Assembly: GCF_002742635.1 (NCBI RefSeq)
Contig: NZ_PEGF01000001.1
Coordinates: forward strand, 1,860,001 to 1,924,000
Reading direction: 5' to 3'
DNA from: Caulobacter sp. X
Lineage (GTDB): Bacteria > Pseudomonadota > Alphaproteobacteria > Caulobacterales > Caulobacteraceae
Length of the DNA: 64,000 nucleotides
Positions 46,121-56,094 of the stretch are shown piece by piece. Both the position numbers and the translations under genes were made by a program. Numbering within the stretch: the first letter of the stretch is position 1; every line of letters begins with the position of its first letter. A model generated the notes under the pieces. The model was given only the letters and a program-made list of their open reading frames with translations, was not told the origin of the DNA and did no database searches.

Positions 46121-46843
46121 TCAGGCCATGTATTGACCGCCGTTGAGGCTGAGCGTGGCGCCCGTCACGAAGCCCGCCCGCTCGCCGGCCAGGAACGAGA
46201 CCATGTCGGCGATCTCCTCACCCTTGCCCAGGCGGCCGACGGGGATGCCGGCGATGATGCCGGCCAGCACGTTCTCGGGCACCGCGGCCACCATCTCGGT
46301 GTCGATGTAGCCGGGGCAGATCACGTTGACGGTGACGCCCTTCTTGGCGTTCTCAAGCGCCAGGGCCTTGGTGAAGCCGATCAGGCCGGCCTTGGCCGCC
46401 GAATAGTTGGTCTGGCCCATCTGGCCCTTCTGGCCATTGATCGAGCTGATGTTGACGATCCGCCCCCAGTTGCGCTCGCGCATGCCCTCGATCACCGGGC
46501 GGGTCATGTTGAAGGCCGAGTCCATGTTGACCCGGATCACTTCCGACCACTGATCATAGGTCATCTTGTGCAGCATGCCGTCGCGGGTGATGCCGGCGTT
46601 GTTGACCAGGATGTCGATCGGCCCAAGCTCGGCTTCGACCTTTTTCACGGCGGCCTGGCAGTCGTCGAACGAGCCGACATTGCCCTTCACCACCATCACG
46701 CCCAGCTCCTTGGCGCAGGCCTCGGCGGCGGCCTCGTTGCCGGAGTAGCCGGCGGCCACCTTGTGACCGTCGGCGATCAGGCGCTCACAGATCGCCCGGC
46801 CGATACCGCGGGTCCCGCCCGTCACGAACGCAACTCTCGTCAT
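46121..46843 (-). CDS. phbB: Acetoacetyl-CoA reductase
   Basis: A 240-residue SDR with the NADPH motif VTGGTRGIGRAI, NNAG at 81-84, and catalytic Ser/Tyr147/Lys151 in NISSINGQKGQMGQTNYSAAK. The QKGQxGQTNY sequence is characteristic of PhaB/PhbB. It reduces acetoacetyl-CoA to 3-hydroxybutyryl-CoA for polyhydroxybutyrate. A strong GGGAGAGAG ribosome binding site precedes the ATG. It follows phbA after 90 bp containing a hairpin. Confidence 0.96.
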   Translation of the reverse strand: MTRVAFVTGGTRGIGRAICERLIADGHKVAAGYSGNEAAAEACAKELGVMVVKGNVGSFDDCQAAVKKVEAELGPIDILVNNAGITRDGMLHKMTYDQWSEVIRVNMDSAFNMTRPVIEGMRERNWGRIVNISSINGQKGQMGQTNYSAAKAGLIGFTKALALENAKKGVTVNVICPGYIDTEMVAAVPENVLAGIIAGIPVGRLGKGEEIADMVSFLAGERAGFVTGATLSLNGGQYMA

Positions 46844-46882
46844 TTCTCTCTCCCGATTATTGTTTTTGGTTCGTCGTCACCA

Positions 46883-46911
46883 CGCGTCCGCCCCTTGGCC
46901 GGACGGACGCG
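46883..46911 (-). other. Intercistronic hairpin between phbA and phbB
   Basis: CGCGTCC (46883-46889) pairs with GGACGCG (46905-46911) around a 15-nt loop. No U-run follows on the minus transcript, so it is more likely an mRNA-stability or processing element than a terminator. Confidence 0.4.
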
Positions 46912-46933
46912 CGTCCCCGGTGACTTCAGACGG

Positions 46934-48190
<1,257 letters not shown>

Positions 48191-48325
48191 TCACTAACGC
48201 CTTCGTCATCAGCACATTTTCATGGCTTGATGACGACTCCAAGTCATCAGACCACTGGCGCCATGCCTTTGCATTCGCGATAGTGCGATGCGAAAAGCGG
48301 ACGTAACCGCTGTCTAGGGAACGAA

Positions 48326-48976
48326 ATGTCCGAGAACCCTGAAAAAGGCGAAACGGCCGCCGGGACCGAAAAAACGGCCGGCCAGCGCGTGATCATCAAG
48401 AAATACGCCAACCGTCGCCTCTACAACACAGCGTCTTCCTCGTACGTCACCCTGGAACACCTCTCGGAGATGGTGAAGGAAGGCGTCGACTTCGTGGTCT
48501 ATGACGCCAAGACCAACGACGACATCACCCGCTCGGTGCTGACCCAGATCATCTTCGAAGAGGAAAACCGCGGCGGCGGCCAGAACCTGCTGCCGATCCA
48601 GTTCCTCCGTCAGCTGATCGGCTTCTACGGCAACTCCATGCAGGCCTTCCTGCCCTCGTACCTGGAGATGTCGCTGGAGAGCTTCACCAAGCAGCAGGAG
48701 CGCCTGCGCGGCCAGCTGGCCAACATGGCGCCGGGAAAGATGCCGGGGATGGGCGTCTATGAGGAGCAGATCCGCCAGAACATGGCGCTGTTCGACCGCG
48801 CCATGAAGATGTTCTCGCCGTTCGCCTATGTCCGTCCCGAGGACGCGCCCGCCCCGACGCCCGAGCCCGCTCCGGCGCCGCAGCCCGCCGCGCCGACCGA
48901 CGACTCGCTGGCCGACCTCAAGCGTCAGCTGGCGGCGATGCAGGAGCAGATCGCCAAACTGGCCACCAAGTCTTAA
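48326..48976 (+). CDS. phaR: Polyhydroxyalkanoate synthesis repressor PhaR
   Basis: The 216-residue protein begins with a PHB/PHA accumulation regulator DNA-binding domain: IIKKYANRRLYNTASSSYVTL, then DFVVYDAKTNDDITRSVLTQIIFEEE. The middle is helical (FLRQLIGFYGNSMQAFLP), and the tail has Pro/Ala repeats (about 170-192) then a coiled-coil (LADLKRQLAAMQEQIAKLA). It binds PHB granules and DNA, repressing phasin and synthesis genes. It diverges from phbA across 216 bp. Confidence 0.95.
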   Translation: MSENPEKGETAAGTEKTAGQRVIIKKYANRRLYNTASSSYVTLEHLSEMVKEGVDFVVYDAKTNDDITRSVLTQIIFEEENRGGGQNLLPIQFLRQLIGFYGNSMQAFLPSYLEMSLESFTKQQERLRGQLANMAPGKMPGMGVYEEQIRQNMALFDRAMKMFSPFAYVRPEDAPAPTPEPAPAPQPAAPTDDSLADLKRQLAAMQEQIAKLATKS

Positions 48977-49025
48977 CCACGCCTGGCGAGACGTTCTTAA
49001 CCGTCCTCTCTCTACCGTCCCTTGC

Positions 49026-49352
49026 ATGAACGGCCCGATTGACCCCATTCGACGCCTTGGCCCCACGCGACGCGCCCTGCCCGCGCCGCGTGACGCCAGC
49101 CGTCATGAGGACGAGGAAGAGGTCGTGCCGACGGTCGAGGACGAGGACGAGCGCCCCGCCCCCGCGCCGCCGCGCCGCGAGGGCTTCGCCGCCTTCGCCG
49201 CCCATCTGATGGGCCAAGTCGGCCAAAAGCGCGGCCTGCGCGGTGGGCAGGAAGTGCTCAACACGGCCAGATCGACCTATCTCGGCACGGAATATTCCGG
49301 TCCCGCCGACCGCCGCCCCAAGGCCGGCCTGATCAAGAAGACCAATATCTAG
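49026..49352 (+). CDS. Hypothetical protein (Pro/Glu-rich N-terminus)
   Basis: A 108-residue protein assigned from ATG 49026 (MNGPIDPIRRLGPTRR). It has an acidic, Pro-rich stretch (EDEEEVVPTVEDEDERP) and a basic C-terminal part (GLRGGQEVLNTARSTYLGTEYSGPADRR). Similar small proteins occur in Caulobacterales, as far as I recall, without known function. CTTAACC copies occur upstream. It overlaps the convergent next gene by 4 bp (49349-49352). Codon usage (GC3 bias) supports a real gene. Confidence 0.7.
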   Translation: MNGPIDPIRRLGPTRRALPAPRDASRHEDEEEVVPTVEDEDERPAPAPPRREGFAAFAAHLMGQVGQKRGLRGGQEVLNTARSTYLGTEYSGPADRRPKAGLIKKTNI

Positions 49353-49651
49353 CGCTTCAGGGCGGCCAGCTCGGCCTCCAGAACCGCGACCCGCGTCTCC
49401 AACGCCGCGATCCGCTGCGCGTCGCTGATCGGCGGCGGCCGCACGCCCGCGCGAGACGCCGCCTCGGCCGCCGAAACGCCCAGAAGCTCCGCGAAAACAG
49501 AGACTTCCCGCATCGACAGCTCGCGCTGATCCTTGAACGCCAGGGCCAACTCGGCCGGGCTCAAGCCCGCCGCGGCGGCCAGGACGGCGCGGTCCAGCCC
49601 GCGCTCGGCCAGGCGCGCGTCGTACCAGGCCTGGTCGAAGAACAGGGCCAT
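49349..49651 (-). CDS. Small HTH-like protein with C-terminal coiled coil
   Basis: A 100-residue protein: FFDQAWYDARLAERGLDRAVLAAAAGLSPAELALAF resembles the helical N-terminus of an XRE-type HTH. A second helix pair (SMREVSVFAELLGVSAAEAASRAG) follows, and then a leucine-repeat coiled coil (RIAALETRVAVLEAELAALKR). The coiled coil suggests dimerisation. Target genes are unknown. Its 3' end overlaps the preceding plus-strand gene by 4 bp. Confidence 0.7.
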   Translation of the reverse strand: MALFFDQAWYDARLAERGLDRAVLAAAAGLSPAELALAFKDQRELSMREVSVFAELLGVSAAEAASRAGVRPPPISDAQRIAALETRVAVLEAELAALKR

Positions 49652-49713
49652 CAGCGGCCGCCTTGGCGCGAAACTTGCTTAACCGCTGGGGAATTCAACG
49701 TCGCGAGCCCGTC

Positions 49714-49782
49714 ATGCTGCCCCTCGCCATTCGCATCTTCGACATCACGGTCGTGGCCCTGATCTTCACGGCCTTGACCTAA
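49714..49782 (+). CDS. Possible 22-residue hydrophobic peptide
   Basis: An ATG frame of 22 codons encodes MLPLAIRIFDITVVALIFTALT, hydrophobic throughout and able to span a membrane once. It lies in the 145-bp gap between two minus-strand genes. There is no clear Shine-Dalgarno. It may be chance. Confidence 0.25.
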   Translation: MLPLAIRIFDITVVALIFTALT

Positions 49783-49796
49783 GACCTAGCCCTAAC

Positions 49797-51077
49797 CTAG
49801 GCGCTTTCCAGCAGCATCATCGTGCCCTGGCCGCCGTCGGCGCAGATGCTGACGATGGCGCGTTCGCCCTTCGGACGCGCGGCCAGCTCCTTCACCGTCT
49901 GACTGATGATCCGCGCGCCTGTGGCCCCGAACGGGTGGCCGAGCGCCAGGCTGCCGCCGTTGGGGTTCATCCGCTCGCGCGGGAAGGCCCCCATCGGCGC
50001 GGTCACCCCGGCCTTCTCACTCAGGAACTTGGCGCTCTCCCAGGCGGCGATGTGCGACAGCACCTGGGCGGCGAAGGCCTCGTGGATCTCCCACAGACCG
50101 ATGTCGGCATAGGTCAGGCCGTTGCGCGCCAGCATGCGCGGCACGCCATAGGCCGGCGCCATCAGCAGCCCCTCATGGCGCAGGTCGATCGAGGTGACCT
50201 CGTAGTCCACCAGCCGCACCTTGGGCGTCTCTCCGGGCAGTTTTGACATGCCGGCCGCCGAGCCGACCCAAACCGCCGCCGCGCCGTCGGTCAGGGGCGA
50301 GGAGTTGCCGGCGGTCAGCGTGCCCTTGCCGCTGGTCTTGTCGAAGGCGGGCCCCAGCTTGGCCAGCTTCTCCAGCGAGGTGTCCTTGCGCGGGATGCTG
50401 TCGCGCTTGGCCTCGCCGACGGGGATGACCAGATCGTCGAAGAAGCCGTTCTCCCAACCCTTCACCGCGCCCTGGTGGCTGGCCAGGGCGATGGCGTCCT
50501 GGTCGGCGCGCGACAGGCTCCACTCCTTGGCCGTGATCTCGGTGTGCTCGCCCATGGAGAGGCCGGTGACTCGGTTGACCACCTTGGGGATGAACAGGCG
50601 CACGTCCTTGAGGTTCAGCGCGCCCAACGCCGCCAGCCGTTGCTGGCCGGTCCTGGCGTTCTGGAACTTGCGGATCCAGTCCGACAGGGCGACCGACAGC
50701 CCCAGTTGCACCCGGCTCATGCTCTCGACGCCGCCGACCAGGGCCAGATCGCGGCCGCGACCGTCGACCATGCCAGCCGCCTCGATCGCGCCGATCATGC
50801 TGGTCGAGCAGGCCATCACGGTCGAGAAGGCCGGGATCGTGGGATCGCCGCCCGCATCCAACAGCACCTCGCGCGCCAGGTTGCTCCAGGTCAGGTTCGG
50901 GATGACCGTACCCCAGATGGCGAAGTCCGGCTTGGCCTTGGCCAGCATCGCCTTGACCACCGGGACCGACAGGCCGATCGCGTCATGACCGGCCAAGGCG
51001 CCGTCGACCTTGGCGAACGGGGTGCGGACACCGGCCGCGAGCCACACGCCAGAGGCGGAAGAAGAAACGGCGGCCAT
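49797..51077 (-). CDS. Thiolase-family acetyl-CoA acyltransferase
   Basis: A 426-residue thiolase with nucleophile Cys in TVMACSTSMIGAIEAAG, WEIHEAFAAQVLSHIA (the HEAFA motif), GHPFGATGAR and second Cys in ICADGGQGTMMLL. The insert and CSTS context differ from phbA and resemble degradative (FadI/FadA-like) thiolases, so beta-oxidation is likely. I start at the ATG 51077 with GGAG nine nt upstream; the open frame runs 31 codons further with non-thiolase sequence. It diverges from hemF. Confidence 0.9.
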   Translation of the reverse strand: MAAVSSSASGVWLAAGVRTPFAKVDGALAGHDAIGLSVPVVKAMLAKAKPDFAIWGTVIPNLTWSNLAREVLLDAGGDPTIPAFSTVMACSTSMIGAIEAAGMVDGRGRDLALVGGVESMSRVQLGLSVALSDWIRKFQNARTGQQRLAALGALNLKDVRLFIPKVVNRVTGLSMGEHTEITAKEWSLSRADQDAIALASHQGAVKGWENGFFDDLVIPVGEAKRDSIPRKDTSLEKLAKLGPAFDKTSGKGTLTAGNSSPLTDGAAAVWVGSAAGMSKLPGETPKVRLVDYEVTSIDLRHEGLLMAPAYGVPRMLARNGLTYADIGLWEIHEAFAAQVLSHIAAWESAKFLSEKAGVTAPMGAFPRERMNPNGGSLALGHPFGATGARIISQTVKELAARPKGERAIVSICADGGQGTMMLLESA

Positions 51078-51211
51078 GCGAAAGCTCCGGAGAGGGAAGG
51101 GTCTCCGCCCTATATGGGATCGCGATGCGGCGCTTGTCGAATTTCGCCGGCGCGGACGCCTGGACCGCACAAATCCTTGGCGCCGCGCGCCCGGCGGCTT
51201 AATCGGCGATC

Positions 51212-52099
51212 ATGAGCACCGAACAAGACATCGACGCCCAAAGCCTGGACGCCAAGAAGGCCCGCGCCCGGGCGTGGTTCGAAAGCCTGCGCGACCAGAT
51301 CTGCGCCGAGTTCGAACGCCTGGAAGACGAGGCCCCGGCGGACCTTTATCCCGGCGCGCCTGGCCGCTTCGAGAAGAAGCCCTGGACCCGCGAGGCCGGC
51401 GGCGGCGGGGTGATGGGCATGATGCACGGGCGCCTGTTCGAAAAGGTCGGCGTCCACGTCTCGACGGTGCACGGGACCTTTACGCCCGAGATGGCCAAGA
51501 ACATGCCAGGCGCCGACCAGGACCCGCGCTTCTTCGCCACCGGCATCAGCCTGATCGCGCACATGACCAATCCGCGCGTGCCAGCCGTGCACATGAACAC
51601 CCGCTTCATCGCCACGACGAAGAGCTGGTTCGGCGGGGGCGGAGACCTGACGCCCCTGCTCGGCTACCAGCGCCAGCAGGACTTCCCCGACGCCATCGAC
51701 TTCCACGCCGCCTACCAGCGCGCCTGCGACAAGTACGATCCGGCCTGGCACGCCAAGTACAAGGCCTGGTGCGACGAGTACTTCTTCCTGCCGCACCGCA
51801 ACGAGCCGCGCGGGATCGGCGGCATCTTCTACGACCACCACGACAGCGGCGACTGGGCGCGCGACTTCGCCTTCACCCAGGACGTGGGTCGCGCCTTCCT
51901 CGAGATCTATCCCACCCTGGTGCGTCGCCGGATGGGCGAGGCCTGGACGCCGGAAGAGCGCGAGCAGCAGCTGGTCCAGCGCGGCCGCTATGTCGAGTTC
52001 AACCTGCTGTACGACCGCGGCACGACCTTCGGCCTGAAGACCGGCGGCAATGTCGAGTCGATCCTCAGCTCCATGCCCCCGGCGGTGAAATGGCCGTAG
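51212..52099 (+). CDS. hemF: Oxygen-dependent coproporphyrinogen III oxidase
   Basis: The 295-residue enzyme has all family blocks: [57 protein letters not shown] and [29 protein letters not shown]. It oxidatively decarboxylates coproporphyrinogen III in haem synthesis, so aerobic metabolism is implied. The upstream region shows no FNR/FnrL box (TTGAT-N4-ATCAA). The last 10 bp overlap the CPBP protease gene. Confidence 0.97.
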   Translation: MSTEQDIDAQSLDAKKARARAWFESLRDQICAEFERLEDEAPADLYPGAPGRFEKKPWTREAGGGGVMGMMHGRLFEKVGVHVSTVHGTFTPEMAKNMPGADQDPRFFATGISLIAHMTNPRVPAVHMNTRFIATTKSWFGGGGDLTPLLGYQRQQDFPDAIDFHAAYQRACDKYDPAWHAKYKAWCDEYFFLPHRNEPRGIGGIFYDHHDSGDWARDFAFTQDVGRAFLEIYPTLVRRRMGEAWTPEEREQQLVQRGRYVEFNLLYDRGTTFGLKTGGNVESILSSMPPAVKWP

Positions 52100-52851
52100 C
52101 GCAGGCGTCGCTGGGCCGCAGGATTGCGTCCTTCGTCATCCTGTTCGCCCTCTACCAGTCGGCGGAGGGCGTCGGCGGCCTGCTGCTCCACAACGGCGCG
52201 GCTCAGGCGGTCCTGATGATCCTGGCCTTGCTGGTCGGCTGGCCGGTCGGGCGCTGGCTGCTCGGCTATCGCGGCTATGACGCCTACGCCCTGGACCTGA
52301 AGCCCGGCTGGCCGCGACTGGTCGCTTCCGGGCTGCTTCTGGCGGCGCTCGCCCGCCTCGCGACGATCTTCTGGGGCCTGGCCAACGGGACGTTCGTGCT
52401 GGGCGCGCCGCCCGCGTCGCACACCCCGATCTTCGGGATCGGCTTCATCCTGGGCGCGGCGCTATCGACCCTCGTCCCCTCGGTCGCCGAGGACATCCTG
52501 ACCCGCGGCTTCTGGCTGAAGGCGGCGGGGCTCGCCTGGACCGGCCCGGCCTTCATCCTGGCGACCAGTGCGATCTATGTCCTGAACCACGTTTTCCGCC
52601 TGGGCGAAGGACCGGTCGAGTGGATACGGCTGTTCTGCTTCGGCCTGGCCTATGCCTGCGCGGCCTGGCGGTGGAAGAGCCTGTGGGCGGCCGTCGGCTT
52701 GCACTGGGGTTGGAACCTGACCAACGCCGTTCTGGACGGCTTCGTCACGATCGACGCCGCCCACCCGGCGGGCTCGCCCTGGCTGTCGGCCGGCGCACAC
52801 CTGGTCATGGCGGCGCTGGTCCTGCTGTGGCCCAAGCGCGAGCTCGCCTAG
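52090..52851 (+). CDS. CPBP-family intramembrane protease-like protein
   Basis: A 253-residue protein with six to eight membrane segments. The CPBP (Abi/Rce1-like) motifs are [20 protein letters not shown] and LHWGWNLTN. The first is ED-xxx-R, where the family usually has EExxxR, so the second Glu is Asp. The other two metal/catalytic motifs are intact. The start ATG lies inside the hemF C-terminus (10-bp overlap). Coupling to hemF is by position; the substrate is unknown. Confidence 0.85.
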   Translation: MAVAQASLGRRIASFVILFALYQSAEGVGGLLLHNGAAQAVLMILALLVGWPVGRWLLGYRGYDAYALDLKPGWPRLVASGLLLAALARLATIFWGLANGTFVLGAPPASHTPIFGIGFILGAALSTLVPSVAEDILTRGFWLKAAGLAWTGPAFILATSAIYVLNHVFRLGEGPVEWIRLFCFGLAYACAAWRWKSLWAAVGLHWGWNLTNAVLDGFVTIDAAHPAGSPWLSAGAHLVMAALVLLWPKRELA

Positions 52852-53567
52852 GCGCCCGCCGCCTGCGCCAGGAAGCGGTTGATCCACTCGGCCATGCGGG
52901 CCCGGTCGTTGGCCTGGGCCAGGCTCGCGATCGCCGCATCGGCTTGTTCCTCGGAGAACCGCGTCCCACGCCGGGCCTCGATCAGGGCCGTGGCGTAGGC
53001 CGGATCGAACTCCGGGTGGAACTGCATCGAGATCGCCTTGGCCTCGTCGTAGGACAGGATGCCGTAGGGCGTGAAGGCGCTGCCCGCCAGGACCCGCGCG
53101 CCGGGCGGCGGCTCGACGACCTGGTCCTGGTGCGAGGCTGGCACGGCGACGGCGTCGGCGCCGTCCATCCACGGGGCGGGGTCGGTTACTTCATAGGCGT
53201 GCAGGCCAACGCCCCAGCCCTTCTCCGACTTCACGACCTTGCCGCCGAACGCCTCGGCCATGATTTGGTGGCCAAAGCACACGCCGACCAGCGGCGTCTC
53301 GCCCTTGGCCTGGCGCAAAAACGCCTTCAGCGGCTCTATCCAGGGCAGCGGGTCATAGACCCCCGCGGCCGAGCCGGTGATCACATAGGCGTCGTTCTCG
53401 GCCAGATCCTGGGGCAGCTCGCCGCGCTGAACGTCGTAGGTGCGATAGACATGGCCGGGTCCCAGCAGCGCCTCAAACATCGCGCCGTAACCGCCGTAGG
53501 CTTGCAGCAGGTCGCCCGGCGGTTCGCCAGTCTCGAGCAGGCCGATCTTCAAGCGCGCCTCCGTCAT
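52848..53567 (-). CDS. Type 1 glutamine amidotransferase-like protein
   Basis: A 239-residue class I GATase: nucleophile Cys97 in LVGVCFGHQIMAEAFGG and a His/Glu pair in MQFHPEFD. It resembles the GMP-synthase-like subfamily of stand-alone amidotransferases (cf. YfeJ/PuuD-like), whose members can be gamma-glutamyl hydrolases. The start 53567 is 5 nt past the cca stop; the longer frame is a shadow. It is the last gene of the DUF1285-Nudix-cca group. Confidence 0.9.
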   Translation of the reverse strand: MTEARLKIGLLETGEPPGDLLQAYGGYGAMFEALLGPGHVYRTYDVQRGELPQDLAENDAYVITGSAAGVYDPLPWIEPLKAFLRQAKGETPLVGVCFGHQIMAEAFGGKVVKSEKGWGVGLHAYEVTDPAPWMDGADAVAVPASHQDQVVEPPPGARVLAGSAFTPYGILSYDEAKAISMQFHPEFDPAYATALIEARRGTRFSEEQADAAIASLAQANDRARMAEWINRFLAQAAGA

Positions 53568-53572
53568 CTGGC

Positions 53573-54823
53573 TCAGTAGACCATGCCCTGGGCGACGGCC
53601 TTCAGGCGCTCGATGACGCTGAACTTGTCGTCGATGAAGTCCTGGTCGATCCACCAGAGTTCGACCTCGCGCATCACCTTGCCGACCATCGGCCCCTTGG
53701 GCACGCCCGCCTTCAGGATCTCCTCGCCGGTCAGCGGCAGGGCCGGCGGCGTCCAGGTCTCGGCCAGGGCCAACAGCGCGCGCCATTGCGGGGCGGTGGA
53801 AGCGCGCTCCGAACCGGCCCAGGCCAGCTTGACCTGGTCGCGGAAGGCGCGCGGGCCGATCGCGTAGATCGCCCGGCGGGCCTCGCGCGGGCTCATCCAC
53901 GAGACGATCCTCGGGCCTTCGGTCTTGGCCTCGACAATGCGGTCGCGGTCGGCGTTGGACAGGCGCAGGCGTTCGGCCAGCGCCTTGGCGTCGCTGTTAT
54001 CAGGCGTCATGGCGGCCAGACGCAGCAGAGCGTCGGTCTCGAACAGCTGCTCGGTCTCGATGGCGACCAGGGCGTCGAAACGGGCCAGCGAGGCCACGGT
54101 CGGCAGGATGGCGCCCAGCACGCCGGTGGCGGCCATCAGGCGCAGGGCCGGCCGCGGATCGTCCGCCGCCAGCAGCTTCATCAGCTCCTTGTGGATGCGC
54201 TCGGCCGTGCCGCCCAGCAGCATGTCCTTCAGCGCCGCGCAGGCGGCCAGGGCCTCGGCGTCCGGCTCGCCCCGGCCGTACCAGGCCTGAAAGCGGAAGA
54301 AGCGCAGGATCCGCAGATAGTCCTCGCGGATCCGGGTCATCGGATCGCCGACGAAAACCACGCGCCCAGCGCGCGCATCCTCGATCCCTTGGCCGACCGG
54401 GTCGTAAACCGTCCCTTCGGCGTCCGCGTAGAGGGCGTTGAAGCGGAAGTCGCGGCGCTGGGCGTCCTCGGCCCAGTCGGTGGTGAAGGCGACCACCGCC
54501 CGGCGGCCGTCGGTGGCGACGTCGCGGCGCAGGGTCGTGACCTCGTAGGGCCGGCCGCCCGACAGCGCCGTGACGGTGCCGTGCTCGACGCCGGTCGGCA
54601 CGGCGCGCAGGCCCGCCTGCTCGATCGCCTCGATCGTCTGGTCGGGCGTCAGGATGGTGGCGATGTCGATGTCATCGACCGGCTTGCCCATCAGAGCGTT
54701 GCGGACGCAGCCGCCGACGTAGCGCGCGCAGCCGGCCCCGCCCTTGGCCTCCAGCGCCGCGATCACCGCTCGCGTCTGCGGCAGCGCCATCCAGCTGGTC
54801 ACGCCGATCGATACGCCGCTCAA
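53573..54823 (-). CDS. cca: CCA tRNA nucleotidyltransferase
   Basis: A 416-residue polymerase-beta-superfamily enzyme: YVGGCVRNALMGKPVDDIDIA (nucleotidyltransferase motif with DxD), then ERRDFRFNALYAD-like (QRRDFRFNALYAD) and the RIREDYLRILRFFRFQAWYG helix. It adds or repairs CCA at tRNA 3' ends. No HD domain is apparent at the C-terminus. It follows the Nudix gene by 12 bp. The alphaproteobacterial arrangement DUF1285-Nudix-cca is conserved in my experience. Confidence 0.95.
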   Translation of the reverse strand: MSGVSIGVTSWMALPQTRAVIAALEAKGGAGCARYVGGCVRNALMGKPVDDIDIATILTPDQTIEAIEQAGLRAVPTGVEHGTVTALSGGRPYEVTTLRRDVATDGRRAVVAFTTDWAEDAQRRDFRFNALYADAEGTVYDPVGQGIEDARAGRVVFVGDPMTRIREDYLRILRFFRFQAWYGRGEPDAEALAACAALKDMLLGGTAERIHKELMKLLAADDPRPALRLMAATGVLGAILPTVASLARFDALVAIETEQLFETDALLRLAAMTPDNSDAKALAERLRLSNADRDRIVEAKTEGPRIVSWMSPREARRAIYAIGPRAFRDQVKLAWAGSERASTAPQWRALLALAETWTPPALPLTGEEILKAGVPKGPMVGKVMREVELWWIDQDFIDDKFSVIERLKAVAQGMVY

Positions 54824-54835
54824 ACCCGTTCCCCC

Positions 54836-55486
54836 TCAGCCCGCCCGCGCCGCCGGCGCGTCGTCATGGAGCCGCTCATACAGCGACCGCAGCATGCCCG
54901 CCGTCGCGCCCCAGATGAAGCGGTCGTTCCAGGGCATGGCGTAGAAGTGCCGCCGCTCGCCGCCGGGCGTCTCGCGATGCTGGCGCTGGTGATTGGCCGG
55001 GTCCATCAGGAAGTCGAACGGCGTCTCGAAGACGTCCGCCACCTCTTCCGGGCTCGGCGTGAAGGTGGCGCGCGGGTCGATGAAGCCGACCACCGGCGTC
55101 ACGTGGAAGCCGGTCACCGTCTGGTAGCCGTGCAGCAGGCCGGCCAGGGTCACGCAGGCCGGATCCAGGCCCACCTCTTCGTTGGCCTCGCGCAGGGCCG
55201 TGGTCCAGGGGGTCTCGCCCGGATCGCAGCGACCGCCCGGAAAGGCGATCTGGCCGGTGTGGCTGCGCAAGGTGTCCGAGCGCCGGGTCAGCAGGACCGT
55301 CAGCCCCTCCTCATGCTCGATCAGGCCCACCAGCACGGCGGCGGGGCGCAAGGCGTGAGGATTGTCGAACTTCATGCCCGGATTGAGATCGAAGTCCGAG
55401 CGCAGCGGATTGGCGAGGCTGGGATCGTAGCTGTCGATCGGGTCGAGGCGGCTCGTGATCCAGGCGCGGCGTTCGTCTCGCGTCAT
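54836..55486 (-). CDS. Nudix hydrolase (CoA pyrophosphatase-like)
   Basis: A 216-residue Nudix enzyme with box G-x5-E-x7-REANEEVGL (GRCDPGETPWTTALREANEEVG), preceded by RSDTLRSHTGQIAFPGG, the CoA pyrophosphatase (NudL/PCD1) context. It would cleave CoA to phosphopantetheine and 3',5'-ADP. I start at 55486, overlapping the DUF1285 stop (ATGA); the 159 upstream codons are a shadow of DUF1285. Confidence 0.93.
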   Translation of the reverse strand: MTRDERRAWITSRLDPIDSYDPSLANPLRSDFDLNPGMKFDNPHALRPAAVLVGLIEHEEGLTVLLTRRSDTLRSHTGQIAFPGGRCDPGETPWTTALREANEEVGLDPACVTLAGLLHGYQTVTGFHVTPVVGFIDPRATFTPSPEEVADVFETPFDFLMDPANHQRQHRETPGGERRHFYAMPWNDRFIWGATAGMLRSLYERLHDDAPAARAG

Positions 55487-56055
55487 GCCGGCGCTGACCC
55501 CGGAGGCGCGATCGGGAAGAAGGCGCCGTTCGACGTGACCCCCCAGACGCCGTCCTTCGGCGTCGCCAGTTCGGCCAGCTCGTAGAAGACCGGTCGAGCG
55601 ATCAGGGCTTCGAGGCCGCGCCGGACGTGGACATAGGGGCGCGGCTCGCCGGTCGCCGGGTCGATCTCGACGCGGATGGCGTTGTTGGGCCCCGCCTCGA
55701 CGGTGTCGCCGACATTGGTCTGGAAGACCAGGGCGTCCCCTTCGCGATCGACGCGGGTGGCGATGAACGGCGCGTCCTCGACCGTGATCTTCATCTTCTC
55801 GACGGGCGTGACCAGGTGATAGCCGTCCGGGTCCAGCCGCAGGACCGTCGAGAACAGCCGCACCAGCGCCTCGCGGCCGATGGGCGTCCCCTCGTGGAAC
55901 CAGGTCCCGTCCTTGGCGATGCGGATGTCGATCTCGCCGCAATGGGGCGGATTCCACAGCCATACCGGCGGCAGTCCGCGTTCGCCGGAGGCCTGCGCGT
56001 TCTTGGCGGCCTGGGCGACGCCTTCCAGGCCGGGTTTGGCGGGCGCGTCGGTCAT
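55483..56055 (-). CDS. DUF1285 protein
   Basis: A 190-residue DUF1285 protein: PPVWLWNPPHCGEIDIRIAKDGTWFHEGTPI, YHLVTPVEKMKITVEDAPF and PRPYVHVRRGLEALI are family landmarks. Structures of the family show a beta-rich fold; its function is unknown. It is the first gene of a four-gene operon with a Nudix hydrolase, cca and a glutamine amidotransferase. A Pro-rich C-terminus ends the protein. Confidence 0.93.
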   Translation of the reverse strand: MTDAPAKPGLEGVAQAAKNAQASGERGLPPVWLWNPPHCGEIDIRIAKDGTWFHEGTPIGREALVRLFSTVLRLDPDGYHLVTPVEKMKITVEDAPFIATRVDREGDALVFQTNVGDTVEAGPNNAIRVEIDPATGEPRPYVHVRRGLEALIARPVFYELAELATPKDGVWGVTSNGAFFPIAPPGSAPA

Positions 56056-56094
56056 ACCGATCAGTTAGGCCGTCCCGCCGTCCGGCTCAAGCGA

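Noticed and set aside
52848..53900. 350-codon frame joining the amidotransferase with upstream sequence
   Set aside because: The first 111 residues are cca read in another phase; the amidotransferase starts at 53567.
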